NCBI GenBank assembly: GCA_943787485.1
Contig: CALSMP010000004.1
Location: 273,024-337,023 of the forward strand
Reading direction: 5' to 3'
DNA: 64,000 nucleotides
Source: an uncultured Luminiphilus sp.
GTDB taxonomy: Bacteria; Pseudomonadota; Gammaproteobacteria; Pseudomonadales; Halieaceae
Under the pieces are notes generated by a model, which was given only the letters and a program-made list of their open reading frames with translations, was not told the DNA's origin and ran no database searches. The translations under genes and the position numbers were made by a program. Below, in pieces: positions 20,430-31,504 of the stretch; the first letter of the stretch is position 1; every line of letters begins with the position of its first letter.

Positions 20430-22255
20430 ACCAATGCCTCAACCACGTTGAACGTCAGCAAAGCTAGCAAGTAGGCTGTCACCAGGTACCCCACCAGCAT
20501 ACGAGACGCCAAGCGGAAAGAACCCTCTTTTGACAGAATGGCAACCGTAGAGACGCACTGAAGGGCGATGGCGAAGAACACAAGGAGCGCAATGCCTGAA
20601 CCCAAGGGTAGACCGCTCCCCTGAATCTGCTCAACCAAAGGCAGCATGTTGTCGTCAGCCCCCTCGATGCCGAAAATAGTGCCCAAGGTGCCGACAAATA
20701 CCTCGCGCGCAAGAAAGCTCGAGAGGATAGCCACCCCGTAGCGCCAATCAAGACCCATGGGTTCAAACAGCGGCTGGATCCAATGACCGAGCATCCCCAG
20801 CCAAGAGGTGCCTAGGTCTGTCCCGCCATTGGGGAAATAACCGAGGACCCATACAGCAATGGTCACGGCCAAGATGACCTTCCCCGCCTTAGTAACAAAG
20901 TGCTTACTGCGGTTGATCGCCATACGCAGAATAGGTCGAATACTGGGTAGACGATACGGTGGCAACTCCAGTACGAACGGCAGTTCACTCTTTGCGCCGG
21001 AAGCGAAACGACTGACGACGCCCGTAATGACAAGCGCCGCAAACATGCCAAAAAAATAAATGAGAAACAGTGCTAACCCCTGCCATCCCACCAAGCCCAA
21101 CAGGGCAGTCTCATCGGGAATAAATACGGCAATTAACAGCGTATACACCGGCAATCGCGCCGAGCACGGCATTAACGGAATAGCGAGGTAGGTCATGACA
21201 CGCTGCCAGGGTGAGTCGACGGCTCGCGCAGCGTAAATGGCCGGAATAGCGCAGGCCACGCCCGAAAGCATTGGGATAAAACTTTTACCCGTCAGCCCAA
21301 ATACCTTCAACGGTCGATGGCAGATCAGCGCCGCGCGCGCCAGATAGCCTGAATCTTCCAACACACCAATCACCAACGTCAGGACAAAAATTTGCGGAAC
21401 AAACACAAGAAATGCGCCAACGCCGCCAAACAGGGCATCCGCGACGAAATCAGCAATGACTTGATTGGATATAAGAGGCACCAGTGTGGCGCCCATCCCC
21501 ATGACTACGGTTTCGACGGCGTCCATCACCGGCGCCGACCAGGTAAAGATCGATTGGAACAGCAAAAACATGATGCAGAAAAAAGCGACCCCCCCGAGCC
21601 CGGTGTTGAGAAAAAAACTGTCCAGGCGCAGCTGTGACTGAACCAGCACATCGCCTCGAGGACCGAACCGCTGAGCCAATTGATGCGCGCTACCGCGCAG
21701 CAGTTCATCGGGTGTTTCAGACCAGCGCGAGGATACCGCTGGCTGGGAAATCAACTTTTGCCGGAGTTCGGAAAGCAGTAAATCAATTCCCAGGCCTTGA
21801 CGGGCTGACACCAGCAACACCGGTGCACCTATGGCATCCGCCAGTCCAGCGTGATCAAAGGCTAGATCGTTCACGGCGAGGACGTCCGCCATGTTCGCCA
21901 ATACCGACACCGGTTTTCCACGCTTCTGACATTCGCGAATGACCTGCAAAGTAAAGTACAAACTTTTCTCTAGGCGGGTCGCGTCGACCACGCAGAGCAC
22001 ATGCCGAACTTCAGGGTCGGTTAGGGCCCGCTGGAAAAATTCGACCGCGACTGCCTCCTCACCTGAGATCGGCTGCAGCGAATAAGTGCCCGGAAAATCA
22101 ACCAGTTCGACATCCGGCATTCCTGCAAAGGGACCCGAAGCCACATCAACGGTGATACCCGGAAAATTAGCGACCCGCTGATTAAGGCCGGTCAGGCGAT
22201 TGAATAGCGAACTCTTGCCGGAATTGGGGCTGCCTATCAGTAATACCCGATTCAT
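20426..22255 (-). CDS. feoB: Ferrous iron transport protein B
   Basis: An inner-membrane Fe(II) transporter with an N-terminal GTPase domain. G motifs are visible: G1 GSPNSGKSS near residue 8, the switch region NFPGITVD, G3 DFPGTYSL, G4 NMAD and G5 VSAR. The remainder is a multi-helix permease with two Gate-like halves (FLVFVPQIFVLTLVIGVLEDSGYLAR and FLAREVFVGTLGTIFGIEG). At 609 residues it is shorter than the approximately 770 of E. coli FeoB but contains the whole core. It overlaps feoA by four bases and is under the Fur-like box at 22563. The pair is inserted in the otherwise conserved greA-rlmE interval. Confidence 0.95.
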   Translation of the reverse strand: MNRVLLIGSPNSGKSSLFNRLTGLNQRVANFPGITVDVASGPFAGMPDVELVDFPGTYSLQPISGEEAVAVEFFQRALTDPEVRHVLCVVDATRLEKSLYFTLQVIRECQKRGKPVSVLANMADVLAVNDLAFDHAGLADAIGAPVLLVSARQGLGIDLLLSELRQKLISQPAVSSRWSETPDELLRGSAHQLAQRFGPRGDVLVQSQLRLDSFFLNTGLGGVAFFCIMFLLFQSIFTWSAPVMDAVETVVMGMGATLVPLISNQVIADFVADALFGGVGAFLVFVPQIFVLTLVIGVLEDSGYLARAALICHRPLKVFGLTGKSFIPMLSGVACAIPAIYAARAVDSPWQRVMTYLAIPLMPCSARLPVYTLLIAVFIPDETALLGLVGWQGLALFLIYFFGMFAALVITGVVSRFASGAKSELPFVLELPPYRLPSIRPILRMAINRSKHFVTKAGKVILAVTIAVWVLGYFPNGGTDLGTSWLGMLGHWIQPLFEPMGLDWRYGVAILSSFLAREVFVGTLGTIFGIEGADDNMLPLVEQIQGSGLPLGSGIALLVFFAIALQCVSTVAILSKEGSFRLASRMLVGYLVTAYLLALLTFNVVEALV

Positions 22256-22518
22256 GCGGAGCCCAATTCAGACTGCTCTACGAAGACAAAGCGTGCGATC
22301 TCGACGTCGAGGGAAAACACCGTATTACTGACGCGATACACGCGCGGCGCACCAAACCCCGGTCGGAGCAAACAGGTCACCGCCTCGCCTTGATGGAAAC
22401 CAAATTCCATAAGCCTAATGCGGTAAGGCTCTGGCAACGCCTCATCAAAGCCCAGGACAGCGCATGTTTCACCCTTGGACAGCGCCCACAGGGATCTAGG
22501 TGATTGGGCGGGGTGCAT
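22252..22518 (-). CDS. feoA: Ferrous iron transport protein A
   Basis: An 88-residue cytoplasmic SH3-like partner of FeoB. The core PYRIRLMEFGFHQGEAVTCLLRPGFGAPRVYRV is typical. The stop overlaps the feoB ATG in ATGA. A Fur-box match lies about 45 bases upstream, so the operon is likely repressed by Fur under iron sufficiency. Confidence 0.92.
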   Translation of the reverse strand: MHPAQSPRSLWALSKGETCAVLGFDEALPEPYRIRLMEFGFHQGEAVTCLLRPGFGAPRVYRVSNTVFSLDVEIARFVFVEQSELGSA

Positions 22519-22562
22519 TAGCGCATCTCGGAGTACTTTTCAGCCGCGCAGACTAGCCGGAA

Positions 22563-22577
22563 TGAGAATTATTTTCA
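22563..22577. promoter_or_regulatory. Fur box upstream of feoAB
   Basis: TGAGAATTATTTTCA fits the 7-1-7 Fur consensus TGATAATNATTATCA with one difference in each half. It is centred about 50 bases upstream of the feoA start, on the minus-strand promoter side. Confidence 0.75.
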
Positions 22578-22589
22578 AATAGAACAGAC

Positions 22590-23066
22590 TTAGGCGTGTC
22601 GGACTGCTTCTATCTCGTAATGAATATCGCCTCCAGGCGCGTTCACCGTCACCTCATCGCCCTCGCTTTTGCCCACGAGTGCCCGAGCGATGGGTGAATT
22701 GACCGATATCAGGTTGGCTTTGACATCGGCCTCATCCTCGCCAACGATACGGTATGTCACCTGACTATCGTCCTCAACGTTGATCAGATCGACCGTGGTG
22801 CCGAAGATGACCTTGCCAGTGTGAGGTATGGACGAGACATCGATGACCTGCGCGTGCGAAAGCTTGTGCTCAATGTCTTTGATCCGCCCCTCGGCAAAAC
22901 TCTGCTGCTCGCGCGCAGCGTGGTACTCGGCGTTCTCTTTCAGATCGCCATGCTCGCGGGCTTCTGCTATTGCCTGAGTAATTCTGGGTCTGTCCACTTT
23001 CTTTAACCGTTCAAGCTCCTCTCTCAACGCGCGTTCGCCCGCCACGGTCATTGGCACCTTATTCAT
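22590..23066 (-). CDS. greA: Transcription elongation factor GreA
   Basis: Binds the RNA polymerase secondary channel and stimulates cleavage of backtracked transcripts. The 158-residue protein begins [21 protein letters not shown] and carries the coiled-coil motif [15 protein letters not shown] with its acidic tip, then the FKBP-like C-terminal domain ([18 protein letters not shown]). The ATG at 23066 overlaps the carB TGA by four bases. carA-carB-greA is a standard gammaproteobacterial order. Confidence 0.97.
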   Translation of the reverse strand: MNKVPMTVAGERALREELERLKKVDRPRITQAIAEAREHGDLKENAEYHAAREQQSFAEGRIKDIEHKLSHAQVIDVSSIPHTGKVIFGTTVDLINVEDDSQVTYRIVGEDEADVKANLISVNSPIARALVGKSEGDEVTVNAPGGDIHYEIEAVRHA

Positions 23067-26000
23067 GACTGAATACTCTCGTGTAAGTCCTGCAATCTGC
23101 GGACTGTAACATCGGTTTCCTGTTCCAGCGCCATGCACACAGCCTCAGCCGCTGCCAATGTTGTCGTGTAATAAACGTTATGTTGCTCGGCGCTGGCACG
23201 GATCGGGGCTGAGTCGACAATCGCGGTTCGTCCCTCGGTGGTATTGACGATAATGCTGGCTTCATCGTTTTTGATCAAATCGACAATATGCGGCCGGCCC
23301 TCGCGCACTTTATTGACGCGCCTGACCTCCAGACCCGCCGATTCCAGTGCCGATGCAGTCCCGCCCGTTGCAGCCAAAGTAAAGCCACGCGCCACCAGTC
23401 GGCGGGCTACATCGATGGCACCCGGCTTGTCAGAATCGCGGACGCTGAACAAGGCAAGGCCGGACTCGGGCGGAACATCGCCCGCTCCAATCTGCGCGCG
23501 AGCAAATGCCGCTGCAAAAGTATCGCCGGTCCCCATAACCTCGCCCGTGGATTTCATTTCCGGGCCAAGGATGGGGTCGATGCCTGGGAATTTGTTAAAG
23601 GGGAGCACGGCCTCTTTGACCGAATAGAAGGGTGGCACGACTTCCTTTTCGACTCCTTGGTCGGCGAGGGACTGCCCCGCCATACAGCGAGCAGCGATTT
23701 TAGCCAAAGAGACGCCCACCGCCTTCGACACAAAAGGTACCGTGCGCGAAGCTCTCGGATTCACTTCGATAACATAAATTTCGCCGTCTTGATAAGCGAG
23801 CTGGACGTTCATCAATCCGCAAACACCCAACTCGATGGCCATTGCCCTAACCACGTCGCGCATCTGGTCCTGCACCTCAGCCGGCAAGCTGTAGGGCGGA
23901 AGTGAACAGGCGGAATCTCCTGAGTGGATACCCGCCTGTTCGATGTGCTGCATGATAGCGCCAATCACGACCGCACTGCCGTCGCTCACCGCATCGATGT
24001 CAACCTCGATGGCCGCACTCAGGAAGCTATCGAGGAGCACGGGGGAATCATCAGACACCCGAACTGCATCGCGCATGTAGCGGAGCAAGTCTTCCTCGCG
24101 ATAGACAATTTCCATGGCTCGGCCACCGAGCACATAGGAGGGACGGACTACTAAGGGGTAGCCAATACGACTTGCTGCTTCAACCGCTTCGTCGACACTT
24201 CTCACCGTGGTGTTCTCGGGCTGGCGCAGCGCCAGCTTGTTAATCATCTGCTGGAAGCGTTCACGGTCCTCGGCTCGATCAATTTGGTCCGGGGTGGTGC
24301 CGATAATAGGTACACCCGCCTGCTCGAGTGCTCGCGCAAGCTTGAGCGGGGTTTGCCCACCAAACTGAACAATCACTCCCTCGGGCTTTTCGAGGTCGAT
24401 AATTTCGAGAACGTCCTCCAGGGCGACAGGCTCAAAGTACAGCCGGTCGGAGGTATCGTAATCGGTAGACACGGTCTCGGGGTTGCAGTTGACCATAATG
24501 GTTTCGTAACCATCTTCGCGCATGGCGAGCACCGCATGTACGCAGCAGTAGTCAAACTCGATACCCTGACCGATCCGGTTTGGTCCGCCACCGAGCACGA
24601 CGATCTTGCGTCGGTCGCTCGGGGCCGCCTCACACTCATCTTCATAAGTCGAGTACATATAGGCTGTCGAGGTAGCAAACTCCGCTGCACAGGTATCAAC
24701 GCGTTTGTATACGGGTCGTAATCCAAGTTGATGTCGATGTTCACGCACCGCGGCCTCGGGAACACCCAGTAGGTACCCGATACGCGCGTCGGCAAACCCC
24801 TTGCGCTTCAATCGTCTAAGCTCGGCGTGCTCGAGGCTCTGTAGGCCGCGTCCTATAAGTTTCGCCTCGTGCTCAACCAAATCTGACAGCTGCACCAAGA
24901 ACCAAGGATCGATACCCGAGTAGCCGGCCACCTCTTCAAGAGAAAAGCCGGCTCTAAAAGCGTCGGCGACATACCAGATCCGATCAGCGCCAGGGTTCGT
25001 CAGCTTGTCGATAAGTTCAGCACGGGTATCCACATCCACCACGGTGATTTTTGATTCTAGGCCCGCGGATCCGACCTCAAGTCCACGCAAGGCTTTCTGT
25101 AGCGACTCCTGAAAGGTCCTGCCAATGGCCATAACTTCACCCACCGATTTCATTTGCGTGGTGAGGCGCGCATCCGCCGTGGCAAATTTCTCAAAGGCAA
25201 AGCGCGGGATTTTGGTAACGACGTAATCGATAGCGGGCTCGAAAGATGCCGGGGTTTTGCCTCCGGTAATGTCGTTGTCTAATTCGTCGAGTGTGTAGCC
25301 CACCGCGAGCTTGGCCGCAATCTTGGCGATGGGAAACCCCGTGGCCTTGGAGGCCAGCGCGGAGGACCGAGATACCCGCGGATTCATCTCAATAACAACC
25401 ATACGACCGGTATCGGGACACAGCCCAAACTGCACATTTGACCCGCCTGTTTCGACACCAATTTCACGCAGGACCGCCAGCGAGGCATCGCGCATTATTT
25501 GGTATTCCTTGTCTGTCAGGGTTTGCGCGGGGGCCACTGTGATTGAATCGCCCGTGTGCACGCCCATGGCATCAAAGTTTTCTATTGAACAGATGATGAT
25601 GCAGTTATCGTTGCGATCGCGCACGACCTCCATCTCGTATTCCTTCCAACCAATCAGCGACTCGTCGATCAGCAGTTCATTGGTGGGTGATAAATCGAGC
25701 CCTCGCGTGCAAATGGTCTCAAACTCTTCACGGTTATAGGCAATGCCACCACCAGAACCACCCATCGTAAAAGAGGGTCGTATGATGCAGGGGAAACCGA
25801 TGTCATCGAGAATCAAAAACGCTTCTTCTAAAGAGTGGGCGAGTTTGGCGCGAGGGGTTTCTAACCCAATTCGCTTCATCGCCTGATCGAACAGCTCTCT
25901 ATCTTCAGCCTTGTCGATAGCCTCTTTGGTGGCGCCGATCATCTCGACATTGAATTTTTCCAGCACACCCTCTGCGTCCAGCTTGAGCGCGCAGTTGAGT

Positions 26001-26284
26001 GCAGTCTGCCCTCCCATAGTGGGCAGGATGGCGTCGGGCCGCTCACGCTCAATGATCCTCGTCACGGTTTGCCATTCCACGGGCTCGATATAGGTGGCGT
26101 CGGCCATAGCGGGGTCGGTCATAATCGTCGCGGGATTCGAGTTCACCAGAATGACCCGATAACCCTCTTCACGCAGCGCCTTACAGGCCTGTGCTCCCGA
26201 GTAATCAAACTCACAGGCCTGGCCAATGACGATGGGGCCCGCGCCTAAAATAAGAATGCTTTTAATATCGGTACGCTTTGGCAT
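23063..26284 (-). CDS. carB: Carbamoyl-phosphate synthase large subunit
   Basis: Synthesises carbamoyl phosphate from bicarbonate, ATP and ammonia delivered by CarA, for arginine and pyrimidine synthesis. The 1073-residue length is standard. The two homologous ATP-grasp halves are clear: [22 protein letters not shown] at the start, and [20 protein letters not shown] about midway. A C-terminal MGS-like allosteric domain ([20 protein letters not shown]) is present. The start overlaps the carA stop by one base (TGATG). Confidence 0.98.
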   Translation of the reverse strand: MPKRTDIKSILILGAGPIVIGQACEFDYSGAQACKALREEGYRVILVNSNPATIMTDPAMADATYIEPVEWQTVTRIIERERPDAILPTMGGQTALNCALKLDAEGVLEKFNVEMIGATKEAIDKAEDRELFDQAMKRIGLETPRAKLAHSLEEAFLILDDIGFPCIIRPSFTMGGSGGGIAYNREEFETICTRGLDLSPTNELLIDESLIGWKEYEMEVVRDRNDNCIIICSIENFDAMGVHTGDSITVAPAQTLTDKEYQIMRDASLAVLREIGVETGGSNVQFGLCPDTGRMVVIEMNPRVSRSSALASKATGFPIAKIAAKLAVGYTLDELDNDITGGKTPASFEPAIDYVVTKIPRFAFEKFATADARLTTQMKSVGEVMAIGRTFQESLQKALRGLEVGSAGLESKITVVDVDTRAELIDKLTNPGADRIWYVADAFRAGFSLEEVAGYSGIDPWFLVQLSDLVEHEAKLIGRGLQSLEHAELRRLKRKGFADARIGYLLGVPEAAVREHRHQLGLRPVYKRVDTCAAEFATSTAYMYSTYEDECEAAPSDRRKIVVLGGGPNRIGQGIEFDYCCVHAVLAMREDGYETIMVNCNPETVSTDYDTSDRLYFEPVALEDVLEIIDLEKPEGVIVQFGGQTPLKLARALEQAGVPIIGTTPDQIDRAEDRERFQQMINKLALRQPENTTVRSVDEAVEAASRIGYPLVVRPSYVLGGRAMEIVYREEDLLRYMRDAVRVSDDSPVLLDSFLSAAIEVDIDAVSDGSAVVIGAIMQHIEQAGIHSGDSACSLPPYSLPAEVQDQMRDVVRAMAIELGVCGLMNVQLAYQDGEIYVIEVNPRASRTVPFVSKAVGVSLAKIAARCMAGQSLADQGVEKEVVPPFYSVKEAVLPFNKFPGIDPILGPEMKSTGEVMGTGDTFAAAFARAQIGAGDVPPESGLALFSVRDSDKPGAIDVARRLVARGFTLAATGGTASALESAGLEVRRVNKVREGRPHIVDLIKNDEASIIVNTTEGRTAIVDSAPIRASAEQHNVYYTTTLAAAEAVCMALEQETDVTVRRLQDLHESIQS

Positions 26285-27435
26285 CAGGCAGCTCCTCCGG
26301 ATTGAGCGCCTTGATGCTCTCGCATGGCAATAATAAAGGGGTCGAAAAGCGCGTCCGCATCATGCGGCCCGGGACTGGCCTCGGGATGACCTTGGAAACT
26401 GTATGCCGGTACGTCTTTGCGCTTGATCCCCTGAATCGTGCCATCAAATAGCGACCGATGAGTCACCGTCAGACTTTCAGGCAGATTGTCCTCAGCGACA
26501 GAAAAGCCGTGGTTTTGGCTCGTTACCATGACGGTTCCATCTGCCAGACACTGAACCGGGTGATTGGCTCCGTGATGCCCGAACTTCATTTTTTCGGTAG
26601 CTGCCCCGCTCGCAAGCGCCATTATCTGGTGGCCCAGACAGATACCAAACAAAGGCAGGCGTCGAGCCATGATCTCTCTGGCGAGCTCGATAGCATAGGT
26701 GCAGGGCTCAGGATCACCGGGCCCGTTGGAGAGGAATACCCCGTCGGGTTGGTAGCCAAGCACCGTCTCAAATGAGGACTCTGCGGGCACTACAGTGACA
26801 TCGCAGCCGCGATCAACCAGCATGCGCAAAATATTGCGCTTTACGCCGAAGTCCAGCGCGACAACCCGAAACTCGGCGTTGACACCCGATGAGTGCCCCT
26901 GCTCTAGTTTCCAGGTCCCCTCTTGCCATTTAAAGGCATTGGGGGTGGTGACCTCTTTGGCGAGATCCATACCTTTAAGGCCCGCAAAACTGCGCGCAGC
27001 CGCCAACGCATCGGCCTCTGACACCGAGGCGCCCGCTATAATGCAGCCACTCTGTGCGCCTTTGTCGCGCAACAGGCGTGTGAGCTTGCGGGTATCAATT
27101 TCGGCAATCGCCACGGTATGTTGATCGCGAAGATACGCGTCCAACGCCTGCTCACTACGCCAATTGCTGTGCACAAGTGGCAGATCTCGGATGACCAAAC
27201 CAGCGGCCATGACGCCTTGGGATTCTTCATCTTCCCCGTTCACACCCGTGTTGCCGATGTGCGGGTAAGTTAGCGTAACGATCTGTTTGGCGTAGGAGGG
27301 GTCTGTAAGGATCTCCTGATAACCCGTCATGGCCGTGTTAAACACAACCTCACCGACAGTCGATCCGTCAGCACCAATGGACAGGCCGTGAAATACGGTG
27401 CCATCTTCGAGAGCGAGGATAGCTGGCTTGGACAC
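26284..27435 (-). CDS. carA: Carbamoyl-phosphate synthase small subunit
   Basis: The glutamine amidotransferase subunit that supplies ammonia to CarB. The 383-residue protein has the N-terminal CPSase domain ([13 protein letters not shown]) and a class I GATase domain with the nucleophile elbow [13 protein letters not shown] and the catalytic His-Glu in [12 protein letters not shown]. It starts with GTG (27435), five bases after GGAGG. No dapB is seen upstream, unlike many relatives; a divergent MFS gene shares the 246-bp upstream region. Confidence 0.97.
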   Translation of the reverse strand: MSKPAILALEDGTVFHGLSIGADGSTVGEVVFNTAMTGYQEILTDPSYAKQIVTLTYPHIGNTGVNGEDEESQGVMAAGLVIRDLPLVHSNWRSEQALDAYLRDQHTVAIAEIDTRKLTRLLRDKGAQSGCIIAGASVSEADALAAARSFAGLKGMDLAKEVTTPNAFKWQEGTWKLEQGHSSGVNAEFRVVALDFGVKRNILRMLVDRGCDVTVVPAESSFETVLGYQPDGVFLSNGPGDPEPCTYAIELAREIMARRLPLFGICLGHQIMALASGAATEKMKFGHHGANHPVQCLADGTVMVTSQNHGFSVAEDNLPESLTVTHRSLFDGTIQGIKRKDVPAYSFQGHPEASPGPHDADALFDPFIIAMREHQGAQSGGAA

Positions 27436-27681
27436 ATTGACCTCCCAGTCGGCGTTGCCCTCCGTCTCTCGCAGTCATACTAAGCACCGCGGGGGGCACG
27501 GTGAGCGAGAAAAGTAGGCTGTGATTAGTCGACCCGGCATGGCTCAGCAGCCGGCTGCAAGGTCTGTACAGGCTGGGACGATAGTCTATTCGAAGGCAAT
27601 CGGAGTGTCCAATAAAACCCGTCATGAATTGCCTTTCAAGCCCGTTCGTCTAGGATGCGCAGTCCATAGCGTAGGAACCCC

Positions 27682-28893
27682 ATGACCAACCTAACACCTC
27701 CCACCGCAGACGTCCGCAAGCTGAGCGCCCGCCAGTTCAACCTCTTGGTGCTGGGATTGCTGACCGTCGCGGTGGGCCAATCGTTTGTCTTCGCCATTCT
27801 GCCGCCACTGGGACGCGAGGTAGGTCTCAGCGTGGTTGAGATCAACGTGATGATTGCCTGCTCGGCACTGGTATTCAGCTTCGCCTCGCCTAGCTGGGGC
27901 CGCCTCTCCGACCGGCTTGGCCGCAAACCCGTGATCGTCACCGGGCTTGCCGGGTACGCCGTAGGTAATCTCATTTTCGCCCTCGCCTTCGAGGTCGCCT
28001 TGGAGCGGTGGATCACCGGAACAGGGTTATTTGCCCTGCTTCTAGCCGTACGCTGTGCGCAGTCACTCGTCATGTCCGGCACCAATCCCGGCTGTACCGC
28101 CTACACCGCCGATCACAGTGCCCCGCAATATCGAACCCGCGCCCTCGCGCGGTTGGGCACCGCCAGTAGCATCGGCATGATCATCGGGCCAGTCCTCGCC
28201 GGCGCCTTGGCTGGCCTTGGCTTACTGTTTCCTCTGTACTGCGCGACAGGGCTCGCCGCCCTTGCTGCCTACATTGTCTGGCGTTATCTTCCGCCTTCCG
28301 CCGCGGTCTCGCCTCATCAGAAAACCCGACGCAAACTGAGCGTCTTTGATCCCAGGCTACGACTCTACTTATTTTGCTCCTTTGCGGGCTTCACGGGGTT
28401 TGCAGGCATCCAGCAAACCCTCGCCTTCCGGGTTCAAGATATGCTGAGCCTCTCCGGCACCCAAACCGCCCAGTACACGGGACTTGCCCTCATGGTAACG
28501 GCGCTTTGTACCCTGACCATGCAGCTCACGGTCGCCCAGCGATTTCAGGGGCCACCGATGACACTGATTCGCGCGGGCTTGGTGTTTTTATTGGTGGGGC
28601 CGCTACTGATTGCCATCCCCGGCGGTTTCGCATTAGTGGTCGTGGGGATGGGGTGCCTCGGCACAGGATTAGGGCTCGCGGTGCCCGCGATCGCCGCCGC
28701 CGCCTCATTGGCGGTTGGGCCCGAGGAACAGGGCGGTGCCGCTGGGTTGATTACGGCGTGTCCGGCTGCCGGCTTCGTGATTGGGCCCGTCGTGTGCGGC
28801 ATCCTTTATGAAGTCGATCCTACGCTGTCAGCGATCGGGGCCGCCCTGATTCTGGTGTCCGTTGTGGTAACCGCTTTTCGACCCATGCGCTAG
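27682..28893 (+). CDS. MFS transporter, DHA1/TetA-like
   Basis: A 403-residue major facilitator superfamily protein with about twelve hydrophobic segments. The loop 2-3 signature GRLSDRLGRKPVIV (about residue 73) is present, and the LLTVAVGQSFVFAILPPLGREVG start resembles drug/H+ antiporters of the TetA/Bcr group. Proton antiport is expected; the substrate cannot be told from sequence. It stands alone between carA and the acyl-CoA operon, transcribed away from carA. Confidence 0.85.
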   Translation: MTNLTPPTADVRKLSARQFNLLVLGLLTVAVGQSFVFAILPPLGREVGLSVVEINVMIACSALVFSFASPSWGRLSDRLGRKPVIVTGLAGYAVGNLIFALAFEVALERWITGTGLFALLLAVRCAQSLVMSGTNPGCTAYTADHSAPQYRTRALARLGTASSIGMIIGPVLAGALAGLGLLFPLYCATGLAALAAYIVWRYLPPSAAVSPHQKTRRKLSVFDPRLRLYLFCSFAGFTGFAGIQQTLAFRVQDMLSLSGTQTAQYTGLALMVTALCTLTMQLTVAQRFQGPPMTLIRAGLVFLLVGPLLIAIPGGFALVVVGMGCLGTGLGLAVPAIAAAASLAVGPEEQGGAAGLITACPAAGFVIGPVVCGILYEVDPTLSAIGAALILVSVVVTAFRPMR

Positions 28894-28932
28894 ACCGATC
28901 GCATCGACCGTTACCCGACAAGCAAAAGCGCG

Positions 28933-29373
28933 CTAGGGCGCGGTAGGTAGGGCCTCAACTGCACGACGGATCCCTGCAGGTATCTCGGCGGACCCGCCCG
29001 TTACACGATCGACGAAAGCATGGGTAAACCGCCCGAGCGCAGCAGATGTGTCACTGCCCGCAGAAAAGACGCCGATCTCCCAGGTCACCGACTTAGATCC
29101 CAATCTTGTGACCCGCAGCCCCAGCTCAAGCTCTTCGGGATAGGTCACCGGCGCAAAGTACTCACAGCTGGAGGACACCACATAACCCACTACGGTATCC
29201 ACACCGGGCGTCATGCCGCCTTCTTCAATCAAAAATCGATTTACCACTGTGTCGAACCACGCGTAATACACCACATTGTTCGCGTGACCGTAAATATCGT
29301 TGTCCGCCCATCGCGTTGGCACGGTGTAAAAAATTGAAAAACGCTGTTTTGCCTCCGGCGCAGCGCGAGACAT
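28933..29373 (-). CDS. Acyl-CoA thioesterase, 4-hydroxybenzoyl-CoA/YbgC type hotdog fold
   Basis: A 146-residue hotdog-fold thioesterase that would hydrolyse an acyl-CoA. The family motif is WADNDIYGHANNVVYYAWFDTVVN, where the aspartate of WADND is the usual catalytic residue. The start at 29373 overlaps the Fe-alcohol dehydrogenase stop by one base (TGATG); an ATG five codons upstream lies inside that gene. It is the last gene of the acyl-CoA operon and may release an end product or free CoA from stalled intermediates. Confidence 0.87.
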   Translation of the reverse strand: MSRAAPEAKQRFSIFYTVPTRWADNDIYGHANNVVYYAWFDTVVNRFLIEEGGMTPGVDTVVGYVVSSSCEYFAPVTYPEELELGLRVTRLGSKSVTWEIGVFSAGSDTSAALGRFTHAFVDRVTGGSAEIPAGIRRAVEALPTAP

Positions 29374-30521
29374 CAGTGCGCACCCCATGCCGTTTGGTAG
29401 AGCTGTAGGGCATCCGCCTCCTCCACCGGCACCGGATTATTCACCAACAGCCGCTGCTGCTGCATGGCGTCCGCGGCCAGCATGGCGAGATCCTTTTCGG
29501 GCACCTGTGCCTCGGACAGCGTCCCGGGCAAACCAGAATCGGCAATCAGCGCGACTAGCCAGTTAATGAGGGACGCTGAGCTCGGGGCGATGTTGCCCGG
29601 CAGCGACCGACACAAATCCGCATAATACTGCTCGGCCTCTCTTGCATTAAAGGCAAGCACCGTCGGCAGCATCAGCGAATTACTGAGCCCGTGGGGAATG
29701 TGGTAATGCCCCCCCAGTGGATAAGCCAAGGCATGCACAGCACCCACAGGTGCATTGGCAAATGCCTGACCGGCCATCATCGAGCCCAGCAGCATTGCCT
29801 CACGCGCCTCGAGGTCAGTGGGATCCTCCAGCACGCGCCTCAGGTGATGAGAAAGCAGCTTCAATGCCCGCTGCGCCAACATATCGGACAGCGGATTTTT
29901 CTTGATGCGCGAGGTATAGGCTTCGATGGCGTGAACCATGGCATCGATCCCAGTCATGGCAGTGACCGCTGCTGGCAGCCCAACGGTGAGCTCAGCGTCC
30001 AGCACAGCAATATCGGGGAGCAGTACCCGCGAACTGACGCCCGCTTTTGTGGTGGCACCGGTTGTAATAACAGCTACCGGCGTCACTTCCGATCCGGTTC
30101 CGGCGGTGGTCGGCACCAAAATCAAAGGCAGTCGATCGCCCTGGACCTGGTCTACCCCGTACATCGACGCCAAGGACTGCGTCCCCTTGAGCAACACAGA
30201 CACCACCTTGGCCACATCCATCGAGCTACCGCCACCGACAGCAATGACGCCTTCAACGGCATTTTCGCTAGCGATATCAGCGGCTTCAGCCACGACGGAA
30301 TCAGCGGGATCGGCGGTAACACCATCGAACACCACCAGCGCATCTAAGCTTTCTTTAAGCGCGTCTGCGACCGGGGCGATCAACCCCGCCGCCACCAGAC
30401 CAGGGTCGGTGACCAGTAATACACGACGCATGTTTAACTGCCGGCAGTACTCTCCCAAGTCTCCGGCTGCGCCGCTGGAAACAACCACTTGAGCCACCGT
30501 GTTGAAGGAGAAGCCGCTCAT
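29373..30521 (-). CDS. Iron-containing alcohol dehydrogenase
   Basis: A 382-residue group III (Fe-dependent) NAD(P)-linked alcohol dehydrogenase. GGGSSMDVAK (cofactor binding) and PTTAGTGSEVTP are present. The metal ligands are recognisable in GIDAMVHAIEAY and in HALAYPLGGHYHIPHG. It starts one base after the stop of the quinone oxidoreductase gene. A primary or hydroxy-acid alcohol is the expected substrate; relatives also include 1,3-propanediol and 4-hydroxybutyrate dehydrogenases, so it cannot be assigned more closely. Confidence 0.9.
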   Translation of the reverse strand: MSGFSFNTVAQVVVSSGAAGDLGEYCRQLNMRRVLLVTDPGLVAAGLIAPVADALKESLDALVVFDGVTADPADSVVAEAADIASENAVEGVIAVGGGSSMDVAKVVSVLLKGTQSLASMYGVDQVQGDRLPLILVPTTAGTGSEVTPVAVITTGATTKAGVSSRVLLPDIAVLDAELTVGLPAAVTAMTGIDAMVHAIEAYTSRIKKNPLSDMLAQRALKLLSHHLRRVLEDPTDLEAREAMLLGSMMAGQAFANAPVGAVHALAYPLGGHYHIPHGLSNSLMLPTVLAFNAREAEQYYADLCRSLPGNIAPSSASLINWLVALIADSGLPGTLSEAQVPEKDLAMLAADAMQQQRLLVNNPVPVEEADALQLYQTAWGAH

Positions 30522-30522
30522 A

Positions 30523-31503
30523 TCAGAACGTGAAGATCACCTTGCCTTTCGCTCGGCGCTCCATCATGGCCGCGTAACCGGCCTCATAGCTTTCTATCGG
30601 GAACACATCGGTCACCACCGGCTTGATCTTGCCGGCCTCAAACCACTCCCACAATGTCGCTATATTTTGCTGGTGGACCTCAGGCTCTTCACCCACAAAA
30701 CGACCCCAAAACACCCCTACGATCTGGCAACCTTTCAACAGCGTGAGATTCAGCGGGATGCTGGGTATCGGCCCGCTAGCGAATCCAATGACCAGAAAGC
30801 GACCCTTCCACGCCATGCTACGAACCGCGGCCTCACTAAAATCTCCACCGACAGGATCATAGACAACATCGACACCGCGACCACCGGTCAACTCCTTGAC
30901 CCGGGCCTTTAAATCCTCGGTGCCATAGTTAATCACGTCGTCAGCGCCCAACTGTCGGCAAAGCGCTAACTTATCGTCGCTACTCGCCGCCGCGATCACG
31001 TGAGCTCCCAACGCCTTACCCAACTCTACCGCTGTGCTGCCGACACCCCCCGCCGCGCCGAGAACCAACAGCGTCTCACCGGGCTGAATATTCGCCCGCT
31101 GAACGAGGGCGTGATAAGAGGTGAAATAGGTAATACCGATGCCCGCAGCCTCGGTCATCGAGAGGGCTTTTGGCTTTGATAATAAAGCGTGCTCATTTAC
31201 GACAATCTGCTCACTGAAGGCACCGGATCCGCCCATTTGCAGGACTTCGTCCCCGACCTGCCATCGCGTTACGTCAGCACCAACTGCCTCTACCACCCCA
31301 GCACTTTCCCCACCGGGAATAAAAGGTAAGTCGGGCTGAAACTGGTATTTGCCTTGGATAATCAGCACATCCGGAAAATTTAGGCCGGCCGCCTGAGTCC
31401 TGACCAGAACGTCGTTGGGCTGGAGCTCGGGCACGGGCCAGTCAGCCGTCAAATCAAGTTTGTCGGGAAGGCCATGCTCTCTGCAAACAAGTGCACGCGT
31501 CAT
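30523..31503 (-). CDS. Zinc-independent MDR oxidoreductase (quinone oxidoreductase/2-haloacrylate-reductase type)
   Basis: A 326-residue NADPH:quinone oxidoreductase-like member of the medium-chain dehydrogenase family. AAGLNFPDVLIIQGKY and PGGESAGVVEAVG are followed by the nucleotide-binding GAAGGVGSTAVELGKALG; zinc-ligand cysteines are absent. The family reduces enones, acryloyl-type compounds and quinones. The ATG at 31503 lies one base after the thiolase stop (TAACATG); a longer in-frame start inside thiolase is rejected. Placed amid beta-oxidation genes, a role in reducing an unsaturated acyl intermediate is possible. Confidence 0.88.
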   Translation of the reverse strand: MTRALVCREHGLPDKLDLTADWPVPELQPNDVLVRTQAAGLNFPDVLIIQGKYQFQPDLPFIPGGESAGVVEAVGADVTRWQVGDEVLQMGGSGAFSEQIVVNEHALLSKPKALSMTEAAGIGITYFTSYHALVQRANIQPGETLLVLGAAGGVGSTAVELGKALGAHVIAAASSDDKLALCRQLGADDVINYGTEDLKARVKELTGGRGVDVVYDPVGGDFSEAAVRSMAWKGRFLVIGFASGPIPSIPLNLTLLKGCQIVGVFWGRFVGEEPEVHQQNIATLWEWFEAGKIKPVVTDVFPIESYEAGYAAMMERRAKGKVIFTF

Positions 31504-31504
31504 G

